A DNA stretch of 64,000 nt from Oreocharis arfaki (lineage: Eukaryota; Chordata; Aves; Passeriformes; Paramythiidae), in the NCBI GenBank assembly GCA_013398015.1, contig VZRR01014165.1, positions 1,375,645 to 1,439,644 of the forward strand. The letters run 5' to 3'. Of this stretch, positions 37,025-49,700 are shown one piece after another. The notes below the pieces were generated by a model. It made no database searches. It worked only from the letters and a program-made list of their open reading frames with translations, and was not told the origin of the DNA. A program made the position numbers and the translations under genes. Position 1 is the stretch's first letter. Every line of letters starts with the position of its first letter.

Positions 37025-37950
37025 CGAGTTTATTATAATCTTCAGAGTGACATCAAGCTGTGTGGAGTGGTCAATACACTGGAAAGAAAGGATGCCATCC
37101 AGAGGGACCTGGACATACTGGAAAGGTGGGCTGGTGGGCCCTCATGAAGTTCAACAGGGCCAACTGCAGGGTCTGGCACATGGGTAGGGGCAATCCAAAT
37201 TCCAAGTGCAGGTTGGGCAGAGAATGGATTGAGAAAAGCCCTGAGGAGAAAGGGTGTAAATCCGCAACCTTGCAGATGTAGACTGATGTGTAAATCAAGA
37301 TGAGCTGTCAATGTGCACTCACAGCCCAGAAAGCCAGCTGTGTCCTGGTCAGCACCAAAAGCAGTGTGGCCAGCAGGCCAAGGAATGTGATCCTCCCCCT
37401 CTACTCCACTCGTGTGAGACCCCACCTGGAGTACTGCGTCCAGCTCTCGGGGCCCAAACTTAAGAAGGATGTGGACCTGAAAAAGCAAATCCAGAGGAGG
37501 GTCATAAAGATAAACAGAGTGCTTCTGCTATGAAGACAGATGGAGAGGGTTGGGGGTGTTCATCATGGAAAAGAACAGGCTCTAGGGAACCCTTCTAGCA
37601 GCCTTCCAGTACCTAGAGGGGCCTAAAAGAGAGATGGAGAGGGGCTTTTTTGAAGGCTCACAGTGATGGGCCAAGGGGTGATTGCGTCAAACTCAAAGAA
37701 AGTAGATTAGATTAGAAATAAGGAAAAAATTCTTTAGTGTGGGGCTGGTGAGGCCCTGGAACAGGTTTCCCAGTGAAGTTGTGGATGCTTCATCCCTGGA
37801 AGTGTTCAGGGCCAGATCAGATGGTACCACGAAAAATCTGGTCTCATGGAAAGTATTGGAACTAGATGATCTTTTAGGTTTAGGTGGGTTGGAACTAGAC
37901 GATCTGTAAGGTTTCTTCAAACCCAGTCCTTTCTATGGTTCTGTGAACAG
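37025..37950 (+). mobile_element. CR1 LINE, 3' part of ORF2 plus 3' UTR
   Basis: Begins at the RT catalytic region, where the usual FADDTKL motif reads LQSDIKLCG (37034-37060), so the active site is destroyed. It continues through VVNTLERKDAIQRDLD, LMKFNRANCRVWHMGRGNP, the CALTAQKA block, ILPLYS-VRPHLEYCVQL, and into the 3' UTR. Stops and frameshifts lie between these pieces (a TGA at 37144-37146). The end is tttctatggttctgtgaa (37931-37948), the CR1 terminal repeat. A 33-bp direct duplication lies in the 3' UTR. The 148-codon frame on the minus strand is antisense. Confidence 0.92.
37856..37905 (+). repeat. Direct repeat in CR1 3' UTR
   Basis: The 17-base block ttggaactagatgatct (37856-37872) recurs at 37889-37905 with one change, period 33. 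Intact CR1 tails have this block once. Confidence 0.85.
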
Positions 37951-40858
37951 TCTGCACACAGGGAAATAATCACCTCACTGCACTTCTTGCAGGACAGGGT
38001 TATCTTTCCGACCCACATGAAATTTCAAAAAAATTTCAACACTCATTCTAGCCATATTTCTATCATTCTTAATTACTTTTATTTTGAAAATCTTACAAAA
38101 AGCAGAAAATTTCTTTGGCTTCTGGCCTTTTTATTTCTTACAAAAAGCAGAAAATTTCTTTGGCTTCTGGCCTTTTTATTTTATACACTCTCTCTCAGTT
38201 TCCCTTATTTCTCAAAGCTTATTCATCCCTGCACTTAGACATGGTGCTATTGCTATACCTTGCTGTTGCTAAAGTATATCATACTGAAATCAATGAATTT
38301 ATATTTAATTCTGTCTTTTGTTTCCACATTTCAGTAATTGGCAAACCAGTAATTGGTTTGTAGTGAGTTTCTTTCAGGTGTGATCTGTACTATTATTTCA
38401 AAAATTCCTTGATCTTTGGACAGTTCAGCAAATGGTCATGACTCACATATCATGTTGTGCATTTGTAACAATTATCCAAGTACATTTCTTATCATTTTAG
38501 TACTGACAACACAAAGTGTATTTTCATTAGGATCACTGTAGACAAACATGTATATAGATTAAAACCAACTCAATTCTTCATTATGTTGATTATTGTCGTT
38601 ACTAATTAGCAATTTCCTTAATAGTGAGTTTCTTTTCTTAAAACTTTTATATGTAGTCATCATCTTAGCCTTCTTCTTGAGAATAGCCCAATGCTGTAAT
38701 ATTGGTTAAATGGTGAATGGATATAGATATTCTAGTTTCGTTCTTAGGAAAACTGGAAAGAACTGAAAATTATGGAGGTGGGTTTTGTTGGTAAGGTTGT
38801 GAGAATTTCTTAAAATATAAAAATAAAGAGACACAGCTCTAAAAGGCTGAGATAGAAGAACTTGACTCCTTTTTAATGCATAAGTGTAAAATAAGTGAGA
38901 GTAGTAGCCCAGGGTGAGAAATTGCCTGGCAAGAAGGCATATTGTGTACTGGACCATACATATGGAAGAAATAAATATTTATTTGGAGCTCATTTGTTGA
39001 ACTTAGGTAAGGAGATAAAAGAAAAAAAAAATCATTAAATGTTTGTTTCTCTGTATTGTCTTTCTGAGCAACTGTAAGTATCTTACAGGATGGGTTTTAC
39101 ATGGACCAGTAACTAGATATTCTTTGCATAGCTTGTAAATCTTTGTTACCTATGAGAACCTATAGACTTCATAGGTTCTTATACAAAACTTTAATTGTGT
39201 AAACTTCTGAAGGTTTGTTAAATAATTAATATGTATCCCTTGCATGTGGTCAGAAAACTAAAAATAACACTGAAAAAACCCCAAAAGAGGCCACCCTTCC
39301 CCTACTCTTGCTTTATTATCTATGTGGATGTGTCGTGGAGAAAAACATAAAGTTAATTTACGGTAGCCACACAATTTATCTTTTGAAATCTTCAGATCAT
39401 ACATCTTACCTGGAAACATGAGACACCACTTAGAAAAAAGCTGTTCTACAGGGACAGTGAAGCATCCTGGGTTCTGTATGGGCGCTGCCAGCTCAAAAAA
39501 TCAACATGTTTGAGCCAACAGATATTGAACTAATGCATGATCAGCTATTGCTTCTACAGGAAAAGCTCAGCACAGTCACTTGTGTTTTTCCTAGAAACTG
39601 CACTTTTTGGGAAATAGGAGGATTTAGAGCATCTCAAGAAAAAATGGGAATTGAACACAGGACATCCACTTTCTGCATGGAGAAGGGAAGCCTTGGCTCC
39701 CAATGCATGTCTCAAAATCAAAAACTAACCAGCGTTGGAATTGTCTCTTTGCCCTTGTTTATTAGAGGTCTGTATTAAAGTCATCTAATTTCAGGGGAGA
39801 ACTTCGAAAGACAAATGAATTAAGCTGTCTCTAGACTAAACAAAATGCAAGGAGTAAATGCTGGAGTTTGAAGGAGCCTAATGATTGTCTTAATGAAACT
39901 CTATAGCAGATTCCTTTCCAGCTATCACAATATTTATAGTTCCTGGTTTGTGGCCTTCACTTGTCTAAGTTTCTGGTTATCCAGCTGATGCATGAGGCTT
40001 TCGTCACAACTGGGAGATTTACCATGAGATAACACAGCATATTTGAATTGTTGAGAGAACAGATTTTATTTTTTTTAACCTTTTTATTGTTTATTGCTTA
40101 TGCTAAATATTATTTTGGCACTTCCTTTCTATTATGAATACAAAAAATTGCAAAAAACTTTCATGACTTACCAACTATATGAGATGATGCTTGAATGCCA
40201 TCAAAAATGCAATCATCTTTCGCATATTTATGACTCACAAAAATTCTTCATTACTATTTCAGACTAAAATATTGGTCAGCATGTCTGACATCACTTTGTG
40301 AATATCTGTCATTCCAGCTCATACCTAAAAGAGAGCACTTAGTTTTTTCTCACAAAAACTACCTTCTGCTTCCTTTCCTGAATTTTGTGGAGGCTCTAGC
40401 CTTCCATTCAAACCCGAAACATCAAGACCTGTCCTTGAAACCAACAACCTGGATATGCTTCTTCTCACTGTGATTTCACTGCTCTCTGGATTTTGCAGGT
40501 TACATCTCTCTTTTCCTATAGTGATGTCTGCCTCCCTTATACAACCAAGATACCTAAGTAGCTTTTTATACCACGTTTTCATTTTTCTTGGCAATTGATT
40601 CTTATTTATACATCTAGAATTAATCTTCTTCCCAATGATATTATCTTGGCAATGTCACCTCTTTTTGCACACCTGTACTGCTCCTTTCTTTGCCTTGTTG
40701 CATCAAGAATGAAATATTTATTATTTCTTTCAAAGTTCTGCTCCATTTATCCTCACTTGATCATCATTTCTCATTTAAAAAGTCACATCCCCATGCCATT
40801 AAATCAGCCTTCCTTATTAGTTCAATTTTCAAACACTGCCTCTCCTAGTACTTGGGAG
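37951..40858. other. AT-rich non-coding DNA with a tandem duplication
   Basis: Apart from the 45-bp duplication at 38091-38181 and a 9-bp inverted repeat (39155-39163 and 39171-39179), nothing was recognised. Frames 39506-39778 and 40595-41014 (plus) and 40325-40594 (minus) resemble no family; the second runs into the LTR at 40859. Confidence 0.55.
38091..38181 (+). repeat. Perfect 45-bp tandem duplication
   Basis: Bases 38091-38135 are repeated exactly at 38136-38180, with one further matching base. The unit is a multiple of three, so any frame through it simply repeats 15 residues. The surrounding DNA is single-copy. Confidence 0.95.
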
Positions 40859-41177
40859 TGTATTGGGTTTGCATGGCAAGGTTTTGGTGGTGGACGAACT
40901 ATGGAGGAGGCCCTTGTGAGAGGCAGCCAGACGATATTCCTGTGCTGGTGTCCTCCTTCTGGCCAGGACAGGGTTAATGTTTGCAGTAGCCAGGAGGCTT
41001 ATTTTCCCAAGTAGAGTCTATTTTGCCTGTGACAGTCATTGGTGAGTGATCTCTCCCCGCTATTATCTTTATCCATGAACCTTTTGTTATATTTTCTGTT
41101 CCGTGTCCAGCTGAGGAGGTGAGTGATAGAGCAGCTTTGGTGGGCATCTGGCATTCAGCCAGGGTCAGCCCACAACA
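40859..41177 (+). mobile_element. ERVL-type solo LTR with internal deletion
   Basis: Starts tgtattgggtttgcatggca and ends cagggtcagcccacaaca, the expected termini of the long avian ERVL-type LTR, but is only 319 bp. The left part jumps from ggccaggacagggttaatg into attttcccaagtagagtcta, so most of the middle is missing. The flanks are GGGAG and GAGAG, a 4-of-5 match to a 5-bp target duplication, so the two ends belong to one insertion. It is non-coding. Confidence 0.85.
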
Positions 41178-43019
41178 GAGAGGAACTTCATAAAAATGTG
41201 ATCAAGATTATTTCATTAAGTGCCTTTGATCCTGTTCATCTTTGTGACCTCCTTAGAAATCTGCTGATAAAGATGACTAAATAATACTTTTATGGTACTT
41301 CTCTCATTGCACATATTTTTTTTTTCCCTGTATTTTATTCTGGAATTAGAGTGTCTATGGATTAGGAAGTGGATAGTTTTCCTATCCTGTGTTTCTAAAA
41401 TACCTATAACATCAGAGTCCTAACACTCCAAGGCAAGATCTGAGCTATCACTTAACTCGTACCATATATCCAGAGGAAAACAAAAGTACAAACACAAATC
41501 TCTGCCTCAACTGTTTAGGGCCTGGGAGACAGAGACATCATAGTTTTCTCTAGAAATCTAGCCAAAATCTCAGAAACTCTGCTGCTACATATGGACAGAT
41601 CTGGTATTCTGTCTGAATAAAGTATTTAAATGTATATTTTATAGTTAAAGTCACATGGGGACCACAAAATAGTACATGTGTGCTTGAGAAACCTGCAGTA
41701 GTCCAGACTGGAATGGGAAGTCTGCATTATTTTTTTCTAATTTGGAAACTAGATACTTCTTTGCCCGACGGGACTCAAACTTCATAAAAGTACTAAACTA
41801 TTAAGTAATTCAATTGAGAGTAAGTGTACCCTTCATACATGTTAAAGAGAGGGTTGTTGGCTGTTAAAAATATCAGTTTCCGGAAGAAACCTCTCAAATG
41901 CTCTTGTTCCAGAGTCTCTGCAGTCTTACATGACCAGTAGTAAAAATGAAATAAGAGTCTTTTGCCTTGACAGCCATAGGGAAACATACAAAGTACATGT
42001 GAAGGGATATGTGTTCTGATAGCCTTTTTGTCCAGAATCCTAGCTGCATTAGGTATTTTAAGAGACTAGGTCTGTTTTCGTATAGACCAACATGCAGCTT
42101 TTCTGGGCCATTGTTAAATTCTGGTGTCGCCCACTTGTCTTGCTCACCTGTAATCCCTGTGTCCTAGCTAATCTAAAAAGTATTTCCCATGTGGCAGCTT
42201 CTAAGATAAGGACCTATGCCTTAATTTCTGTATCCTCTCAATAAATTTGTCCTCAATTATCTTGACTATTCTTATGTGAGCTCTTTGACTTTGTGTATGC
42301 TATTAAAGCATACTTATACTCCAATAAGCAATCTGTAAAAAATGTATAATTGGATTCTCTCTGTGTTGTCTCTCATTAACTCTGTCTTAAGTGTACTCTG
42401 TTGACAAGTTTTTTAAAAAAAACCAAAAACCTATTCTGACAGTCAACCTTGCAAATTCGTCCTTAGATCTGCAAGTCAAATTCTGACACTATTTAAATTC
42501 TACAAGTGGAGCTTTGTTAATAATGTCTTGATTATTTGTGAGCACACAAAAAAAAAAAAAAAACACGCCAGCCACCACCACCCTAGTTCGTATTCTCACA
42601 GCTTTATAGGCACTGGAGTACGGTGCTACGAGGAATAAATCAGTAAATATACAATCAGTACAATAAGCACCTATCTACATAACTAAGTAAGTGTAAATCG
42701 TACTAACTACATGGAGGAATGAAACATTTAAATGTAAAAGAGTTGTCATTTTAAACATGCTCAGTATTTCAGAGAGAAAATTTAGGTATTTGTTCATGTT
42801 CACAATGAAATTAAGAATTTTTATGTGACTGTTTTGTAACACTACCTTCCTACGTAGTAAACTACCCTGTGATGTTACATAAAATACTAATTTTTTCTGT
42901 AGTTTTTTGAAAGAAGATGTATGCATGGGCAAGGATTTAATAGCAATAAAATTGCTTTATCATATATATTATATAAATCATGTATATATTATCAAAAATA
43001 AAGGAGACCGAGAAAGAGA

Positions 43020-43400
43020 GAATTTTAAATCCAGCTTTGAACTTCTTTCTGTGTTATAAAATGCCAGCTGCTGCTGGCAAAGTCTGAGCCACCATCCAAT
43101 CTTCCCCAGTCCTCAGTACTGTCTGAACCGAACTCAAACTCAATAGAAAACTGCACAGGGGCTGTGCTGCCTTGGCTGTTTCCTGCTGGGTTTCCTTTGG
43201 CTGCTAAGGAATGGATGGAGCTCCGCATATTCTAGTCCAGCTCCCTTCCCATGTTCGAATCTGTCACGACCCTGACACGCCCCACACCAAGGAGCAGGGT
43301 AACAGATTGGCTGTAAAGGCATTTGTCCAACAGAATTTTGCATGCCTTAGCAAGATTCCCCCTCAGCCCTTTCTATTCTGTTTTCTTACAGGCATGTGCT
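43020..43400. other. GC-rich patch with protein-like minus-strand frame, unassigned
   Basis: This patch is richer in GC and CpG than its surroundings. On the minus strand 43228-43025 is an open frame of 67 codons with an acidic stretch (EFEFGSDSTEDWG) ending in a stop. A second minus-strand frame overlaps its upstream half. There is no start context, splice signal or homology I can vouch for. It may be an LTR or a decayed retrocopy, or a real exon of a flanking gene. Confidence 0.25.
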
Positions 43401-46400
43401 GCATTGTTAAGCGATGCTAGTTCTAATGAATGTTTCAATATCTCTTTTAATTGTTTTTTAAACTAAGACATATATGTGTTCAGTACGTTTCCTGTTCCAC
43501 TGTACATACAAGTAGGCAAATGAGCAAATGCACAACATATCTGTTCTCACTGTCCCTGAGGTACTTGGAAATAGATTCTAATGTTATAATTGCATTTATC
43601 CATATAGTTTCCAGTGTCCTTTTGTTTTGATTTATAATACAGTATCAAGTATGAATTAATACTTTAGTCTCTCCTGCATTTGTTACCATTCTTTCCACTG
43701 GGATCATCTGGCAGACGAGATTCTCATTAAAGTTCTGGTTGTATTAAACACTTCTAGTGCAAACATTGATAAAGTGCTTTGGGGGGAATCTTACACATTA
43801 ATCTATTTTTTCCCCATTAGCATTTCAGATTATGAAGAAGGGTGGGGTTTTTTGTTTTTTTTATATTACTATGCTGTTGTCTGTTTCCTAGTCTGTTTAT
43901 TAAATGCCTTTTTATTAACTTCTATGCCATGAATAAACTTTTGTGGTAATTTTGATTTTTTTTCTAGTGGAGGTGAATTGTAGTTATTTTTAATATCCCC
44001 TTTAATTTGTCCACACGTTTAAACGTTAATCCTGTGAGATATAGATTGAAAATATTTTTTTTCTTCTACTGGTGAGAAAATAGAGCTTAAATTATAGTCA
44101 TTATTTCATTATTAAAACCCTGTGTTTACATAGTACCTGCTTTGATTTCACGGACTCAGCTAATGCCAAAATGGAACTAGTTTGACAGTAGTTGTTAACG
44201 GCAGAAACCATAATTTCTTACAAAACATCTTTTCTTCTTCTCTCCTAAAATGAGCCAAAATAAAACAAACCCTCTCTTCAGATGAAAAGCAGACTGCATT
44301 GAAATAACTCAAAAAATTGTTGCTAGTTTCAGTGAAGTCAGAATTTTTTCTCTGTTTCTTGTCATCCTGTTTTATCTTATTATTTCAAAAGAACCTAATC
44401 CACAGTCATCAGAAAATGCTGTAAAGATTCCTGCTGATATCATTTGGCTCAGAAAGAAACAATATGGTTTTGTGGGTGCCATTTAGTATTTACCTCAGTT
44501 GTTAGCCAAGGAAATATATGGAGAAGACAATGTATCTTCATGTATATGTCCTGAAGTTTGCATTCTAAATGTTAGGTTATGGGATTATTTGAGTTTCAAA
44601 TATGAACTGATTGCAAGAGAAATGCAATCACATGCATAAGAATGTGGTGGCCGCTAACACACCATACCCTGTCTTGATTTTTAGGGGAAGACGAAAATTA
44701 TACTGTGTTCAATTGGAAGGACAACTGTGATTTCTTAGATAGAAGGAATATAACTACCCTTGCTGGATTTGGACAAACAATTGAAAATTAAAACTCAGTC
44801 TCTTATAAAAGTATCATGGGGCTTTTAACAACCAAAAGTTGTCACTAACTGGCTTTTATGTGTTCTCTGAAAACAAAGATAATCTGGCTTTGATAACTCA
44901 TTAATTTTGCATAGCACGGCTCTCAACATTGGATATTTATTTAAAAATAGTTTCAGCTGCAATTTTCAGAGAACTGGGATTAAGAAGTGATTGTATCTCT
45001 TGCTGAGGGTTATTTGTGCACCCAGGTACACCACTGAAATTAAATCTACATGAGTATTAAACCTACCTTTTAACTAGTATTACAAGATAAGATACTAATT
45101 ACTCCAACTCAGTTACTAATACTCCAACTGATATGTGTTTGTGCACCTCAGTTCTTTTCTAGGTACATTTTTTTGAAATATTCAACAAGTATAGTATTTA
45201 ATCCCAAAGTCATTCAATCCCCTTGATTTTAAATACAAATGCCTCTTCTTCTCCCTAGGAAAATAGTACTTTCTTACAAAGGTTTGAAGGAAAAAAAAAC
45301 CCTCTTTCTGTTATCAAGTCCCTGGGAGATTTGCACCCACAGGAGCTTTCCATGGAAGGATAACACATATACTCAACTTGTGAAACAGTCTTCCATAACA
45401 GGAACATCTTGCATTTTTATTTCCGCAAGAATTTCTAAATATGTTCAAGTGCTGTGTCGCTAGCAAGAAATAGAAATGGATGTGACAAGAACTCCACAAA
45501 CTTTTCAAAATACAAACTATTAGGGTGAATTCTGAGAAGTTTCTTTGTTAATGGAGTGATGATTATGCATTGTTAAGGCAGAAGAGAGGTTGCACGGTTA
45601 AACAATCAATAGACCAGATGACATTTCAGCTGCACAGCTGTCACAAGCAGGTTGCTCCCTCATATCCATTATGCTTTGCAGGTTTCTTCAGTTGCAAGAG
45701 GCAAATTGTTGTGGGATTCCACAGTGGAGACGGAGAGTATGTTTCGACCACCAAATTTCTCAGGCAGTTTATTAGCTGGTAACACAGAAACTGTGGGTAG
45801 CAGTTCAGAAAAGAAGCCTGACAAGCACAGATGCTCATGTGAAAATTCTTCACTAAGCACATCTGAGAGTTGGAATTGTACAGAGCATTTTCTTTCGCAA
45901 AGAGGCTCTTCTCTGAGTACTTCAGTGCTGCCTCAGCAATTTTGTTTCAATGCAAGCGTTCTCTATTTCCTTTATTTCTTTCTTCATTTTATCTCTTTTC
46001 TTTCCTCTTGATTTCCTAAAGTGAATAACCTGTCTGGCAGTACTGCAAAAAATGTTATAACAAAAGCCCATACCTGTTGTTTTAATTTCAGAATCAAAAG
46101 CGTGAGTTGGGCCCATACTACTTGATGTTTAGTTGAGGATTATTGAAGTGTTCATGGGCAGGAGGAGAAAGTTAATTGACTGACCCAAGTAATGTTGATT
46201 GATTGAATAAGGAACATGTGTGTGAGTTCCTTAAAGTTCCTTAAAATGGCTAATGTCCACAATAAGATTTTTCCGTTTGCATAAATATGCACAAAATGAA
46301 TACTGTCCATAAAAGTTATGTATAGGTATAAAAAAATTGAATAAAGGAATGTGTTTTCCTTGTGATCTCTGTGTTTAATGGTTGCAATTGAGCAAGACAC

Positions 46401-46712
46401 TGTCAGATATTTAACAGATAAAAACACAGAATTACTACTGAATGCAAAAGGATGTGCACACTTTAAAAATGGACAAGATCAAATGGTGAGATCAAATACT
46501 GATGCACTCTCCATCCTTTTCTTTTGCATAAGAAAAGAAATACAAGGTTTTAACATTATGCACAATAAACTGACCAAGGATATTTTTGATGCTAAATATT
46601 CCAGTGTAATATTAAAGATTTTTTGTTTTCTAAAGAGCTGAAACTCCTCACTTTCAGGATTTTTGTTTTGGTGTTTTGTTTTTTTTTTTCAGTTTGAACT
46701 AGCACTATAGGG

Positions 46713-46742
46713 TTCAGAGGGAATCAAAAGGTTCCCTCTGAA
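46713..46742 (+). other. Short perfect hairpin
   Basis: An 11-bp stem (ttcagagggaa with ttccctctgaa) closes an 8-base loop. No bordering element or RNA family was recognised. Confidence 0.8.
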
Positions 46743-49700
46743 ACAAAAATTTCCAGTTTGGAATAAATTTGAGTTGGACAGCAATATCTGAATTGTTAAT
46801 CTCACCTTCTTCAAACCAACTCCTTGTGGCCTCTAAGCAGACGTCTTTTTCTTCACTCATGTTTTACTAGTAAGGTAGATGGTAATCATGGAGATTCAAG
46901 TATGCATTTCTCTCTGAAGCTGACTAACATTTTCCATTGCCTTTACTTCATTACTTTATACTGAAATATATGAAATAGTACAGATTTTTTTTAGATTTTC
47001 TAGAATACTTATTTCATACTTCATTTGTAAATAATGGGCTTTGTTTGCTGGATAGCCATCAATTACAATGGCAAGCTCTGTTGTGGTTGATAAACTTTTC
47101 ATTTTAATTAAGCCCATACCTTTAAATTATTAGCTATTTTATATGTTCTTAATAATTGTATATGGTAGTTATTTCTTCTTTTTTTTTTTTCATTTTTGAG
47201 ACGATTGTCTGTGATCATTGAGTGTGGAGAAAAATATCATTACAGAGCTGTTAGGATGAGAAGGAAAAACATGCGTTTCACAGACTTTAGGTTAATTAAG
47301 GCAAGCAGAATGTAGTTACCTACTTCAAGTTTGGCCAAGAGAACATTATGAGAAATACCATACAATTTTTAATGACCAGTTTTGTTCAGCACCTTGTTTT
47401 TATGTTTTATCTGAAAGATGAGATCTCTAGCAATAGGGTTCCATCTAACATGATGCCTGGGCAGTGCTAATACTGTGAAAAGTTTTCATCTCCTGTATTA
47501 CTCACTAATAGTATCTCCTTAAATACTTTAGAGGTCCACAGAGGTCTTCCTTCCATCTGTATACAAACTAGGCTGACCTCATTAAATTCAGGGGTTCTTG
47601 TGTGATTACAATTTAAACCTGTTTTTCTGCAGCACTACAGATGATTACATTATCTCTCACAGCCAGCATTCTGAAATGGAGCAGCACTCTAGAAAAAGCA
47701 CTCACTTTTGAGGACAATCTGAGGTTTGATTAGCATGGAAGTTCAAGGCCAGTGAGGTGCCAGGAGTAATTCTGTAATAACACTCTGCACTCAACACTAA
47801 TAGCAGAGCAGAAGAGGAAGTAGATTCGTCATTGGTATTTAGGCATTCCTTCCTCACATCGAAGGGAGAAGGGGACAGGGATATAGTGTTACCGGGCAGA
47901 ATACTCTGCACTGTCTTTAAGTCTAGTTGAATCTTTTTCAGTCTGTCTCCCTCTTGCTGTCTGTCTGCTCAATGGACAGTATGTCTAATTGAAATTTTAT
48001 GGTTAAGTCAGAACTTCAGCTCTCTGCTTGCAGCTCTAAGTCAAAGCAGGTGAAATCAAACAAATATGCAAAATTTTTTTTGTTCAGCTGGTGCACAATT
48101 TTCAGTTGAAATGTATGTCCTTTTATAGAAAAAATAAATTTATTATTATCATGCCAATTTTTATAACATCTTCACTTGAAAGCTTTTACAATGTTTTTAT
48201 TGAAAACATTAAGACAGAAATACCCAAGTAGTTATAGAAATGCTTCAGCTTGCTCTTTCTCGAAATCGTCCTCTCAATTGTGTCAATAATTTTTTGTCAT
48301 AAAACTTCAAGAAACATTTTAAGTAATGATTAAATTCTGTTTTGAGTACTGCCCTCATAAAGGTCAAAGGCTGAGTAGTAAGATTTTTTCCCGCCCTCAT
48401 ACTCTTTCTTACCTGTTCTTTTGCTTATATCTACATCCGACATTTTTCCTACTCTTCCTATGAATCTTAGTCTTTGTAAACCATCGATAGGACTACTCTT
48501 GCAATAGAAGAGTCTGGGCATTGATCTGACAAATCCCAATCATATTGGTAAGTTTAGTCCTATAATAATATCTTCTCAAGTCAGTGTGAGGTTTTTTTTT
48601 TTGACAATAAATTTGATAGGTATTCATTATAAAATAAATCTTCATTTTTAATTGTTATAAACAAAATAGAAACAGGCTTACATTCTACAGTAATAGTGTT
48701 TTTCTGTCAAACTATTTTATTGTCCTTTCAGGCCACAAAACTTTAGTGCCATTTCCCAGGAGAAAGCCTTCAGCAAAGTAGAGACACTTCAGAGCACAGC
48801 TAGGTACAGAATACAAGAATTATAAAACTGTCATAAATGTCAGGATGTATTGCAATCAGCAGCACAGTAGCTGTGCCTGGAAACCAGCCATTTTTGCTAA
48901 GGACTTCTTTATGGTCTGGTAAATTGCATTAAATTTAAACAAGATTGTAATGACATTTTATACAAAATAATATTTTAATAATCCAAGACATTGCCAGTTT
49001 CATGGGAATTATGTTTTCTTTTTTTTCTTCCACATTATCTTTCTATCCTTTACTTTATTCTCAGACTTTAATTTTGCCATACATGCCAGCACATTGTCTC
49101 TTTTTCTGTTTTACATACACACTTCCTTGCACACTTCATTGTAACATCAGCACTCTGAATTTAGTCTCCCAAGTGCTAGTTTTGCACCAATGTGGCTTCA
49201 TTGACCACAGTGGAGTTTCCAGAAGTTCAGATGACTGCACGGAAGATCCAAAACTCAGTAACTTTACAATGATTTAACTAGTGCATAGTTTAGTTTTCAG
49301 GTGTATGAAAACTAAAGCTCCAAAAATAAAGTGACCTCTACACACAGTAAGGAAGCAAAGCCAAACAACGGAAGAAAATCAATGTGTTTAAAAAAATAAG
49401 AGTATTTCTGAAAGAGGATAATTAAACAAACAGAGCAATGTAAAGGAATTCTACATTTCACTTCGTAGAAATAAGAGAAGACACAGAAGGCAAAACTCTT
49501 ACAAATAAATAATTAATATTTAACCATTAATCAGTATGTAGTCTAACATACATAATCTGTGCAGCTGCAGTTGACCATGTTGACAGAATAATTGCCATTC
49601 TGTGGCAGACTCTTGTTCTCTCCCTCTGCCTTCCTCTTTTCTTCTGTCGCCCCTACCCATCCTTGCTTCAGTCCATTTTCTGTTACATGCCTTAAACTTA

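Noticed and set aside
37042..37488. 148-codon minus-strand frame
   Set aside because: It is antisense to a clear plus-strand CR1 copy.
42960..42992. TA-rich tract as a possible replication or regulatory element
   Set aside because: It is an ordinary TA-type low-complexity sequence with no further support.
45652..46011. 119-codon plus-strand frame
   Set aside because: The C-terminal half is a translated T-rich tract, other frames overlap it on both strands, and no homology was recognised.
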